Below are positions 47,946 through 57,557 of a stretch of 64,000 nt of DNA, one piece after another. A program made the translations under genes and the position numbers. Location: contig NC_053500.1 in NCBI RefSeq assembly GCF_905171775.1, positions 127,676,140 through 127,740,139 on the forward strand, given 5' to 3'. The notes beneath the pieces are model-generated. The model was not told where the DNA came from. It was given only the letters and a program-made list of their open reading frames with translations, and ran no database searches. The DNA comes from Rana temporaria. Lineage: Eukaryota > Chordata > Amphibia > Anura > Ranidae. Numbering within the stretch: position 1 is the stretch's first letter; every line of letters starts with the position of its first letter.

Positions 47946-48433
47946 ATCCCCGAGGATAGTGATTTTTTATTCTAAGCAAAAAAAATTGCCATTCTCATTT
48001 TGGTCAGAATCGCGCAGCTCTACTTCCAGGGTAAATACGCTGTGGTTTTGGGAGAGTTGTTTTTAGTGTTATGACATAGTGGCCTCTTTGATTTCAAAGC
48101 AGAACTCCAGGCAAAGATTAAAAAAACATGATTTAGTAATTTTACAATTTCAACAAAATTATTTTTGTGTTCAACACTGCTAGTATAACTGGCCAAAATC
48201 CAGCACCCGCTTTGCGCTAATGCTTCTTCTCAAGACATTTGGGATTCTCAGTTTTACTAGGATTCCATGAGAAGGCTGAGTGTTGGCACCCTTGCCCATG
48301 CAAACCGGTCCACAACTAGGGTGCAAGGTCTTTTTTTTTTTTTTTTGTCTTTTTGTTAGACCTTGCCAATACACAACTCCATTTTTAGGCGATTCCTACA
48401 TGAAATGCAAGCTGGGGTGGGGGTTTACTGTCC

Positions 48434-48575
48434 AGCATCAGCCCTCTAGCTGTTGTGAATTTTCAAGTGCCATCGATCCTCTGCCTTTGGGAGTCATGCT
48501 TGTAACTGGCAGCCTTGCAATACCTCATGGGACTTGTAGTTCAGCAACAGCTGGAGGGCCACAGGTTGAGCACCC
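48434..48575. mobile_element. hAT MITE copy (left end eroded)
   Basis: 'ccctctagctgttgtgaatt' and the right end 'gagcacccatg' match the family at 52595 and 55433. Confidence 0.6.
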
Positions 48576-48926
48576 ATGACTTACTGCCTCTAGCCTTCCT
48601 TCCTCTGACCTGGCTAATCCATATACATCCCAAATCTGTCTAATCTCTATTGTATTCATGTAATGTCATTTCATGTAAGTGGATGGACAGGAATTTCAAA
48701 TTAAATGTTTTTTTTGTTTGTTTTGTTTTTTTGCTAGACTGATGTGTGTGAACCTTTTTGTTTGTTTTTGTTGTTTTCGGGGAAATGATCATGCATGGTA
48801 GTTTACAAACACAGTAAGCCACATCTTCCTGTTTACATAAATAAGACTCTCTCATAGGGAGATACCCAAAAACAATATTGCTGTAATAGACACTGTCCAC
48901 ATTTTTTTTGAAGCTTAACTCTAGAC

Positions 48927-49260
48927 CAGTGGTCTCCAAACTGCGGCCCGGGGGGCCAGATGTGGCCCTTTGCTTGCTTTTATCAGGCCCTTGGGGCATT
49001 TCATCCACTAATACCAACATTAATCCCCCCCCCCCCCCACTGAGACCATTGAGGGGGCACAATTCCTCCCAATTACACCAACAATGGGGCAAAAGGACAC
49101 CAATGATGGGGTACAATTCCTACCACTGACACCAAGGATGAGGCACAACTCCTCCCACTGATGTTGGTCCCTTTTCTACTCCCAATGGCCACAGTCCGGC
49201 CCCCCTAATGTCTTAGAGACAGTGAACTGGCCCCCTGTTTGGAAAGTTTGGAGACCCCTG
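48927..49260. mobile_element. hAT MITE, 334 bp, perfect duplication
   Basis: CAGTGGTCTCCAAACTGCGG and AAGTTTGGAGACCCCTG ends; CTCTAGAC at 48919-48926 and 49261-49268. It is a member of the 32848 family. Confidence 0.92.
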
Positions 49261-49509
49261 CTCTAGACCATTATTTTAGGTTTGGGATAGAGTCAGACGG
49301 CACAAAAAAAAAAAAAACAAGAACAGAAATTGTAACCCTTCCTAGCATTTGTTTGTTCCTTTTGAAGAATTTCCATAGGAACGAATAGGGAAAATGCCAG
49401 AATAGGAAAAGCAATGACACTAGAAGATCCTTGTTGAGGCGATATGGCCTGCGGTTGATATCGGCGATGAAGCGCTATGGCCTTCCGTTGATATCAGCGA
49501 TGGTGCGCT

Positions 49510-50383
49510 ATGGCCTTCCAATTGCGCGGTCATGCGACGTGGCTCCCAAACAAAATTGGCGTCCTTTTTTTCACACAAAGCTTTCTTTTGGTGGTATTTG
49601 ATCACCTCTGTGGTTTTTATTTTTTGCGCTATAAACAAAAAAAAGAGTGACAATTTTGAAAAAAAAAAAAATTTTTTTTACTTTTTGTTATAATAAATAT
49701 CCCGATTTTATTTAAAAAAAAAAAATTCTCAGTTTAGGCCGATATGTATTCTTCTACATATTTTTGGCAAAAAAAAAAAAATCGCAATAAGCGTATAGTG
49801 ATTGGTTTGCGCAAAAGTTATAGGGGACAGGATTATGATTTTTTTTTTTTTACTAGTAATGGCTGCGATTTTTGTCAGTCCTGCGATATTGCGGCGGACA
49901 CATCAGACACTTTTGACACTATTTTGGGACCATTCACATTTATACAGCGAACAGTGCTATAAATATGCACTGGTTACTGTATAAACGTGACTGGCAGGGA
50001 AGGGGTTAACACTAGGGGGTGAGGAAGGGGTTAAATGTGTAGCCTGGGAGTGATTCTAACTGTGGGTGGAGGGGGGTGACTGGGGGAGGTGACCGATCTG
50101 TGTCCCTATGTACAAGGGACACAGCATCGGTCTCCTCTCCCTGAGAGGAGGTGGATCTGTGTGTTTACACACACAGATCCACGTCCTTGTCTGTGTAACC
50201 GCCGATTGCGGCAGTCTGGCGAACATCGCACCGGACAGGCGCGCGCATCGGCACCGCAGTGACGTGGCGCTCGAACGTCCCCCAGTGGCCGGAGGAGCCG
50301 AGGACGTCAATAGACGTCCTCCTGGCATTGTAGAGCCACCTTGTGGCCGTCATATTACAATGCAGCAGGCTCCAGGTGGTTAA
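49510..50383 (+). mobile_element. 1-kb TTAA element, left-truncated
   Basis: It starts mid-element at 'caattgcgcggtcatgcgac' and ends 'ccaggtggttaa'. A short tandem ('gatatcagcgatg.gcgctatggcctt') at 49430-49515 replaces the left end. Confidence 0.65.
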
Positions 50384-51558
50384 AAAAAAAAGAAACAGTG
50401 AAGTTAGCCCAATTTTTTGGGTTTTAATGTGAAAGATGATGTTACGCCGTGAGAATCATGACAGAATCACGACTTTCTAAGCAAAAAAATTGTGAATCTT
50501 ATTTTAGCCAGAATCGTTCGTAGTAGTAGTTACTGACCCAAACCCAGGAGTTCTGGGTTCTCTCATTGCACATTTGTTCTTTTGAAGCTAGGGGATCAGC
50601 ATGACAGAGGCAACTTGCATTTTCAGAAGCATGTCTTTTTATGAAAAACTTTTTGGAAATAAAAAAGATATCGAATGTGATGCTAGCAGCTTTAAAATGT
50701 CTTTCTGCTTCTGCAAAAGCTTACTTTAGCTTATCCATTGACCAGGCCTGGACTGGCCATAGGGCACACCGGGCATTTGCCCGGTGGGCTGGGGCCGCCG
50801 GGATCAATCTCTGGGCCGCAGTCCGATACCTGTTTATGACCGGCCGCACAGCAGGAGGTAAACGGTGACCGCGGCCTGGAGAGGGTTAACACAGGCCGCG
50901 GTACCTCTATGCGGCTGTGCCCGTGTCTCCTCTCCAGGCTCTCCTGCCCTGCCGACAATGTTATCCATCAGCAGAGCAGGGCTGGGAAGAGGCCGGAGAC
51001 ACTGAACAGCATGAGTGCTGTGCAGGGATCCGTGGTTGCTAGGAAGCAGGTCGGATCCAATCAAAACAGCTATTGCTGTCCTCGCACACGCTCTGCTGCC
51101 TGCAGTAGCTAGGCAACGCCGACGCTGCCAAGGCTGGACCCGCTGATTGCACGGAAAGGTATGACGTCTGGAGACCCCGCCCACCCAGGCAGATTGCGTC
51201 CATTCAAATACCAGGAGAGAGGAAGACACGTGTGAAGTGAAGCCATCAGATCGGGAGACAAGTGAAGGAGACAGAAGCAAAACGGGTAAACGAGAAAGGG
51301 GGTAATGGAGGAGGACACAGGAAAGTGTAAATCGATAAAGATGAATGGCGGCAAAAAGGAGATGAGAAAGGGGGAAGAAGAGGGAAGAACAGATAGAACA
51401 CAGCTGCACCAGATTTTGCACTCTCCAGTTTTAGTAAATCATCTCCTTTGTGTGCCTTAAAATTAACATTAGTGTATTTTTTACTGACATTTTTTCTTCA
51501 ATCATTGCAACTAATATTGTCACAAAAATTGGAACTATCGCCATTTTATTCTCTAGGG
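50384..51558. other. No gene; one decayed hAT end
   Basis: 50745-50810 ('ggcctggactggccatagg') resembles the left end of the hAT family at 20888 and 62300. The remaining GC-rich sequence has an open minus frame (50834-51421) without recognisable domains. Confidence 0.4.
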
Positions 51559-51685
51559 CAGTGATGGCGAACCTTGGCACCCAGATGTTTTGGAACTACA
51601 TTTCCCATGATGCTCAACTACACTGCAGAGTGCACGAGTGAAATGTAGTTTCAAAACATCTGTGGTGCCAAGGTTCTCTATCACT
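51559..51685. mobile_element. hAT MITE, 127 bp
   Basis: CAGTGATGGCGAACCTTGGC and its complement; flanks CTCTAGGG and CTCTGGGG differ by one base. Near-complete hairpin. Confidence 0.85.
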
Positions 51686-51804
51686 GCTCTGGGGTGTCCG
51701 ATTTCCGAAAATATCATGTTTGGGGGTTTCAACTAATCTTCAGGCCTAAAAAAAATTGATGGCCGCCAAAGGGCAGTGAAGCAATTCCCTGAGAAATATG
51801 CTTA

Positions 51805-51892
51805 GATGAGGATGGGATTTGAACCCATGCGTGCAGAGCACAATGGATCGCCCGTGGACAGTCCACCGCCTTAACCACTCGGTCACCTCATC
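51805..51892 (-). tRNA. tRNA-Ser(GCT)-like gene or pseudogene with enlarged anticodon loop
   Basis: The minus strand folds as tRNA-Ser. The acceptor arms are GATGAGG/CCTCATC. There is an A-box-like TGACCGAGTGG, a long serine-type variable arm (TTGTGCTCTGCACGC) and an intact B box GGTTCAAATCC. The anticodon stem GTGGA/TCCAT encloses 14 bases instead of 7, so no normal anticodon is placed. The body is 7 nt longer than the usual serine tRNA. The discriminator would be T, not the usual G, and no T4 terminator follows closely. It is most likely a pseudogene or tRNA-derived repeat; an unusual intron is the alternative. Confidence 0.6.
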
Positions 51893-51941
51893 AAATTCAC
51901 ACCCCTGATGACGTCATTACATCATTTAATTTAGCATTGGG

Positions 51942-52306
51942 TTAAAGCGGTTGTAAACCGCATATACAATTTTTTTTTTTTTTTTTTTTTACCTGCAAGG
52001 CAAAATGCATAATCAGCTAGTATGCACCGCATAATAGCTGATTATGAAATACTTACCTCAAAACGAGGTGAACAACACTTACCTGGTTCACGCCGAGCGA
52101 GATGTCATCTTGCTCCGGCGTGTCTTCCGGGTATCGCCGCTCCAGCGCTGTGATTGGCTGGAGCGGCGCTGCTCCAGCGCTGTTTAAAATCGGCAAGGTC
52201 CGGCGGCTGCCGGATCTTTCGCCGTGGATCCCTCCTGCGCATGCGCCGCCCGTTATAGGCTTACCTGTAGGTAAAAGTGAAAAATTAAGGTTTACAACCG
52301 CTTTAA
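51942..52306. mobile_element. TTAA-type MITE, 365 bp
   Basis: TTAAAGCGGTTGTAAACCG at the left and GGTTTACAACCGCTTTAA at the right; it begins 50 bp from the tRNA-like sequence. The 'gctccagcgctgtgattggctggagcggcgctg' hairpin is inside. Confidence 0.8.
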
Positions 52307-52594
52307 TAAGACATTAGCAGGCAGTTTGTTCATGGCCTAGCTTTATAGCCTCAGCACCTCACTGCATCCTATGAAACAAAAAAAAAAATCAAACCACTGC
52401 ACAATCTTCCCTTTCCCTATCCATAGGTTGTTAAAATGCAGCTTTTCAGTTACAAATTCATCCCATTCATCAGCTGTAGTTAAGGCCGCCTCTAACATGA
52501 AATCCTCACCCATTGAACAATAAAAAAATGTAGGGAATGGCCATTCAGTTGCCTTTTTGTGTGTTTTTATTTTGGGTGGGTTGTTGCTCTGGAA

Positions 52595-52742
52595 CATGGG
52601 TGCTCCACCTGTGGCCCTCCAGCTGTTGTGGAACTACAAGTCCCATCATGCATCTGCCTTTGGGAGTCATGCTTGTAACTGGTAAGCTTCATGGGACTTG
52701 TAGTTCCGCAACAGCTAGAAGGCCACCGGTTGAGCACCCATG
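52595..52742. mobile_element. hAT MITE, 148 bp
   Basis: CATGGGTGCTCCACCTGTGG and GGTTGAGCACCCATG ends. The flanks (ctctggaa/cgtctgaa) are only partly alike. Confidence 0.7.
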
Positions 52743-52867
52743 CGTCTGAAGAGTAAATACTGCATTGCAGTCTTGGGCCCAAAGAGGAAGCTCTAAATGC
52801 ACAATTTATGAAAAAGCCCAAACACTTTTTTTTTGGTTAATGCTCTTTAGGCGTTAAAGTAATTGTA

Positions 52868-53330
52868 AAGGTCCATGCAACCTGTAGGAAATTGGACAAT
52901 CAGGCTGTATGGAGGGCCATGCAACCAATAGGAAATTGTACAATCAGGTTGCATGGAGGGCCATGCAACCTATAGGAGTTTGTGTAACCTGTAGGACAGG
53001 GATATGCAATTAGCGGACCTCCAGCTGTTGCAAAACTACAAGTCCCATCATGCCTCTGCCTCTGGGTGTCATGCTTGTGGCTTTCAGAGTCTTGCTATGC
53101 CTCATGGGACTTGTGGTTCTGCAACAGCTGGAGGTCCGTTAATTGCATATCCCTGCTGTAGGAGATTTGTACAATCAGGTTGCTTGGAGGGCCATGCAAC
53201 CTGTAGTTAATTGTACAATCAGGTTGGATGGAGGGCCATGCAACCTGTAGTTAATTGTACAATCAGGTTGGATGGAGGGCCATGCAACCTGTAGGAGATT
53301 GTGTAACCTGTAGGAGATTGTACCAACAGG
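52868..53330. repeat. About 45-bp minisatellite split by hAT insertion
   Basis: Units of 'ggagggccatgcaacctgta' plus 'g.aattgtacaatcaggttg' lie at 52868-52996 and continue at 53156-53330. Confidence 0.85.
52997..53155. mobile_element. hAT MITE, 159 bp, in minisatellite
   Basis: Same family as 43781-43939. CTGTAGGA at 52989-52996 and 53156-53163. The insertion split one repeat unit. Confidence 0.92.
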
Positions 53331-53855
53331 CAGGCCCGTCGATACAGGACAGGCAAAACAAACAATTGCTTGGGGCCCCGAGCTGGCCTGGGGCCCCCAA
53401 CTTCCCCTTCCCAGGCTGTAGCATGGCCAAGCTCCTCTTCCTTCCTGTCAGTCCAGCCAGGTACCGCGCATGGTACAGGAGATTCAGTTTCCTGTTCCCG
53501 GCCGGACTGACAGGAAGTGCACACTGAGTGCTGACTTCCTTTCAGTCCAGCCGGGAACACAGGAAACTGAATCTCCTGTACCGCGCGGTACCCAGCCCAG
53601 CCCGGGGAATATCTGATAGGGGACTGCGGACCCATAATGATAGAACACCGGACTGACAGGAGGAAGAGGAGCTTGGCCACGCTACAGCGGCAGCCTACAG
53701 GGAAAAAGGGGAGGTGAGAATAGAAAAACAGGGACTGGGGGGGAAGAACATGGGTGTAAAAAATTTGTGTAGCGTTAACGTAGGCTTTGCGTGCGGGGAG
53801 ATGCTTGAGGGCCCCCATTTTGCTTGGGGCCCCCAAATTCCTTCAAACAGCCCTG
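53331..53855. mobile_element. hAT MITE, 525 bp, perfect duplication
   Basis: CAGGCCCGTCGATACAGG and AAACAGCCCTG ends; CCAACAGG at 53323-53330 and 53856-53863. An inner palindrome centres near 53523-53530 ('ggaaactgaatctcctgtac' arms). Confidence 0.85.
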
Positions 53856-54469
53856 CCAACAGGTTGCATGTGTTGCTTCCCACACTTTACAGTCGAGACA
53901 GCACACAGACGGGACAGCAGAGAAGAGCTGTACAGTGGACTGACTACAATCTCTTTTTAGCCCTTTGCACAGTAAACTGCCTTTAAAGATGACCCTCCTC
54001 CTTTCTCAGCACGGACTTGGGACCGGCCACGGCGGAGTTAACTCGAATAGGCCCTCTTCTTTTATGCTTGAGCCACTATTTTGCAGCTTAAAGCATTGGT
54101 AGCTCAGCCAACACGTTCAGCTGGCTGATGCTGCTACAAGGCTGGATAGGCCCTATTCTTATTTTATGCTTGCAGTAGCAAATGTTTTTTACAGGGCTGG
54201 CTTGCTTGGCCCAGCACTCAATCCTCTTTTCACAGCACGGGCATGGGACCGGCCATGGCAGAGTTAAAAAAAATTCGGACCGGCTTCAGATAGCCAATGT
54301 ACATATTGCCATTTTGAATTTTCAAAACTTCACTTCATGTATTGTATGTTTATACCGCTGTATAATGCAACACAAATGTTTTTTTTTTTTTTTTTTTTTT
54401 TTCCTGTATGTCCTTGTACCATGCCCTTTGACTAAATAAAAAACTTGTAAAAAACAAAACAAAAAAAAC

Positions 54470-54860
54470 AAGTGGAATTTGGGTGAGCCAAGATGGTTTT
54501 CAATTTGGAATAGCTTGGCATCTTATGTGGAATTTCCCATTGAAATGCATGGTGGCTGTCATGGTGCCGTGTTTGGTGCCATATTTTATGATTTATATCA
54601 CTTGGTTCAGGCCAAATTGAACTTTAATAGAAGGATGCCCAATGAGAATAAAACAAGTGGAATTTGAGTGAGCCAAGATAGTTTTAATATAGGAATAGCT
54701 TGGCTTCTTATTCGGAATTTCCCATTGAAATGTATGGCTGTCAGAGTGCCATATTTTAGGATTTAGATCACTTGGTTCGGGCCAAATTGAACTGCCCAAT
54801 GAGTATAGAACAATTGGAATTTGGGTGAGCCAAGATGGTTTTCATATAGGAATATCTTGG
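54470..54860. repeat. Tandem duplication, units of about 150-190 bp
   Basis: Three units start with 'caagtggaatttgggtgagc' or near variants at about 54470, 54656 and 54808. Confidence 0.8.
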
Positions 54861-54889
54861 CTGCTTCTTCTGAATTTTTTTGATGGGCA

Positions 54890-55230
54890 TACATGCACCA
54901 TTTATAAATTCCGAAGCATGGGGGCATCCTCCCTCAAAAAAGTTATGTCACGTACACACAATCTGACTTTTCCACGGACAAGCCTCCGTCTGAATTTCGA
55001 TCGTATGTACGCGGCATTAGGAGCAAAAATCGCCCCTCCGCCCCTGCTGCCCCCATGCTTCGGCATATATGCTCTTTTTTTTTTTTAACTGTGGTGGTGA
55101 AATTACTGCCCTTGATCTGACCTTCGCGGTGATACCTCACATGCATGGTGCAATTACTGTTTACATATGACACCAGACTGATGCTTGCGTTTGCCTTTGC
55201 ACGAGAGCAGGGGGGGACAGGGGTGTTTTT
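54890..55230. mobile_element. 'gccgaagcatgggggca' element, copy 1
   Basis: It contains the palindromic block 'gaagcatgggggcatcc...cccccatgcttcggc' (54915-55065) and the tail 'ctgacctt.gcggtgatacc'. Copies 2 and 3 are at 55970-56200 and 56438-56760. Confidence 0.7.
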
Positions 55231-55432
55231 TTTTTTTTTTTTTGTTGTTTTTTTATTATTTATTTTGCTTTTTTTTAAACTGTTCCTTCCATTTTATTTA
55301 TTTTTTTTATCATTTTTATTGTTATCTCAGGGAATGTAAATATCCCCTATAATAGCAATAGGTAGTGACAGGTACTCTTTTTTTAAAAAATTGGGGTCTA
55401 TTAGACCCTAGATCTCTCCTCTGCCCTCAAAG

Positions 55433-55591
55433 CATGGGTGCTCAACCTGTGGCTCTCCAGCTGTTGCAAAACTACAATTCCCATAATGCCTCAGCCTTTG
55501 GGAGACATGCTTGTACCTGTCAGCGGCTTGCAATGCCTCATGGGAATTGTAGTTCCGGAACAGCTGGAGAGCCACAGGTTGAGCACCCATG
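55433..55591. mobile_element. hAT MITE, 159 bp, perfect duplication
   Basis: CATGGGTGCTCAACCTGTGG and its complement; CCTCAAAG at 55425-55432 and 55592-55599. Confidence 0.92.
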
Positions 55592-55969
55592 CCTCAAAGC
55601 ATCTGACCACACCAAGATTGGTGTGATAAAATGTTTTCCCAATTTCCCAATCGTGCTATTTATATCGGGGGGGAACATTCCCTCCCACTGCTTGTAAAAA
55701 CAGTCTAGAGGCTAATTAGCCTCTAGGATTGCTTTTACATGAAAGCCGACCGTAGGCTGAAAAGAATGATACCTAAACCCGCAGGCATCATTCTGGTAAA
55801 ACCATTTTAAAGTTCAGCAACATACCAGTACGTTGCTGGTCCTTGTTGGACATGTATTGTAATCTTTTTTTTTTTTTTTTTTCATGCAGCCTGTTGGCTG
55901 AACGAAAAAGAGATTGATCGGTGGGTATGCCCACCATTAGAATACCTCCCTTCATCCACCCACTTCTAA

Positions 55970-56200
55970 TGATGGACATACATGCACCATTTATATATGC
56001 CGAAGCATGGGGGCATCCTCCCGCAAAAAAGTTATGCCACGTACACACGGTCATATTTTTCGACGGGCAAGCCTCCGTCGGAATTTTGACCGTATGTAGG
56101 CGGCATTAGGAGCAAAAATCGCTCCTCCGCCCCTGCTGCCCCCATGCTTCGGCATATATGCTCTTTTTTTTTTTTTTTTTAACTGTGGTGGTGAAATCGC
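55970..56200. mobile_element. 'gccgaagcatgggggca' element, copy 2
   Basis: Same palindrome as copy 1, with 'cgtacacacggtcatatttt' inside. Confidence 0.7.
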
Positions 56201-56437
56201 CTCCTACAGCGTTGGAGTCACAGCTTTATGTATCGTGGGAGCAAACGCTGTTGCTGTCAAGATAAATAAATCCGCACTGCAACTGAATGGCGTACCTGCT
56301 AAGCAAATGATGGTTAACATTAAAACAAAGTAACATTACAGAATAACAGTAAGACCTTATCATACCATACCTGGAAAGCAAATACTCCCAAAAAATTGTA
56401 AAAAATAAAAATTTTTTTAACACAACCTGTGCCTAAA

Positions 56438-56760
56438 ATATATATATGCCGAAGCATGGGGGCATCCTCCCGCAAAAAAGTTATGCCACGTACACACGGT
56501 CAGATTTTTCCACGGGCAAGCCTCCGTCGGAATTTCGACCGTATGTACGCGGCATTAGGAGCAAAAATCGCTCCTCCACCCCTGCTGCCCCCATGCTTCG
56601 GCATATATGCTCTTTTTTTTTAAACTGTGGTGGTGAAATTACTGCCCTTGATCTGACCTTCACGGTGATACCTCACATGCATGGTCCAATTACTGTTTAC
56701 ATATGACACCAGACCGACGTTTGCGTTTGCCTTTGCATGAGAGCAGGTGGGGACAGGGTG
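56438..56760. mobile_element. 'gccgaagcatgggggca' element, copy 3
   Basis: It is the same family, including the right-hand tail 'gcgtttgcctttgcatgaga'. It borders the minisatellite downstream of the Ig gene. Confidence 0.7.
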
Positions 56761-56800
56761 TTTTTTTTTTTTTTTTTATTATTTATTTTGCTTTTGTCCT

Positions 56801-57092
56801 CCTGTCACCCAGTCCCCTGCTGTCACCCAGTCCCCTGCTGTCACCCAGTCCCCTGCTGTCACCCAGTCCCCTGCTGTCACCCAGTCCCCTGCTGTCACCC
56901 AGTCCCCTGCTGTCACCCAGTCCCCTGCTGTCACCCAGTCCCCTGCTGTCACCCAGCCCCTCTGTCACCCAGCCCCTCTGTCACCCAGCCCCTCTGTCAC
57001 CCAGCCCCTCTGTCACCCAGCCCCTCTGTCACCCAGCCCCTCTGTCACCCAGCCCCTCTGTCACCCAGCCCCTCTGTCACCCAGCCCCTCTG
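56801..57092. repeat. 18-bp then 16-bp minisatellites
   Basis: About nine units of 'tgctgtcacccagtcccc' (56801-56955) are followed by about nine of 'tctgtcacccagcccc'. The two units share the core gtcacccag. All three plus frames are open, so no coding meaning is inferred. The array lies beyond the 3' end of the Ig gene. Confidence 0.95.
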
Positions 57093-57295
57093 CAGACACC
57101 CCCCCACCCTCCTCCATCAGTACAGACCCCCCCCCAGTGAAGACCCCCCTGCATCAGCAAACTTGTCCCCAGAGACTGCGTCCTTGTCCACTGACACTGT
57201 TCACTACCCCCCACCACCACCAAAAAAATGTAAAAACACTGTAAAAAAACAAACTAAATTTTTACATTTTTAAATTGTACTATTTTTGCCCCCTG

Positions 57296-57540
57296 ATATA
57301 GTTACATAGTTAGTCAGGTTGAAAAAAGACACAAGTCCATCCAGTCCAACCACAAAAAAATAAACAAACAAAATAAAAAACACAGTACAATCCCATACCC
57401 CCAACTCCATACCCACAGTTGATCCAGAGGAAGGCAAAAAACCCCAGCAGAGCATGATCCAATTAGCTACAGCAGGGGAAAAAATTCCTTCCTGATCCCC
57501 CGAGAGGCAATCGGATTTACCCTGGATCAACTTTACCTAC
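57296..57540 (-). repeat. Interspersed repeat, probable LINE-tail type
   Basis: 'atagttacatagttagtcag' and 'gaaaaaattccttcctgatc' are landmarks of a very common amphibian repeat. It abuts the 3' end of the Ig gene and may supply its 3' UTR. Confidence 0.55.
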
Positions 57541-57557
57541 ACATCTTAGTTCTCAGT

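Noticed and set aside
50834..51421. 195-codon minus frame
   Set aside because: No domain, signal peptide with plausible continuation, or splice signals recognised; composition is consistent with chance in GC-rich DNA.
53219..53836. 205-codon minus frame
   Set aside because: It covers a palindromic hAT MITE (53331-53855) and the adjoining minisatellite, so it is not a gene.
56703..57273. Pro/Ser/Cys-rich open frames on the plus strand
   Set aside because: They are produced by 18-bp and 16-bp minisatellites; all three frames are open and none has a domain or splice context.
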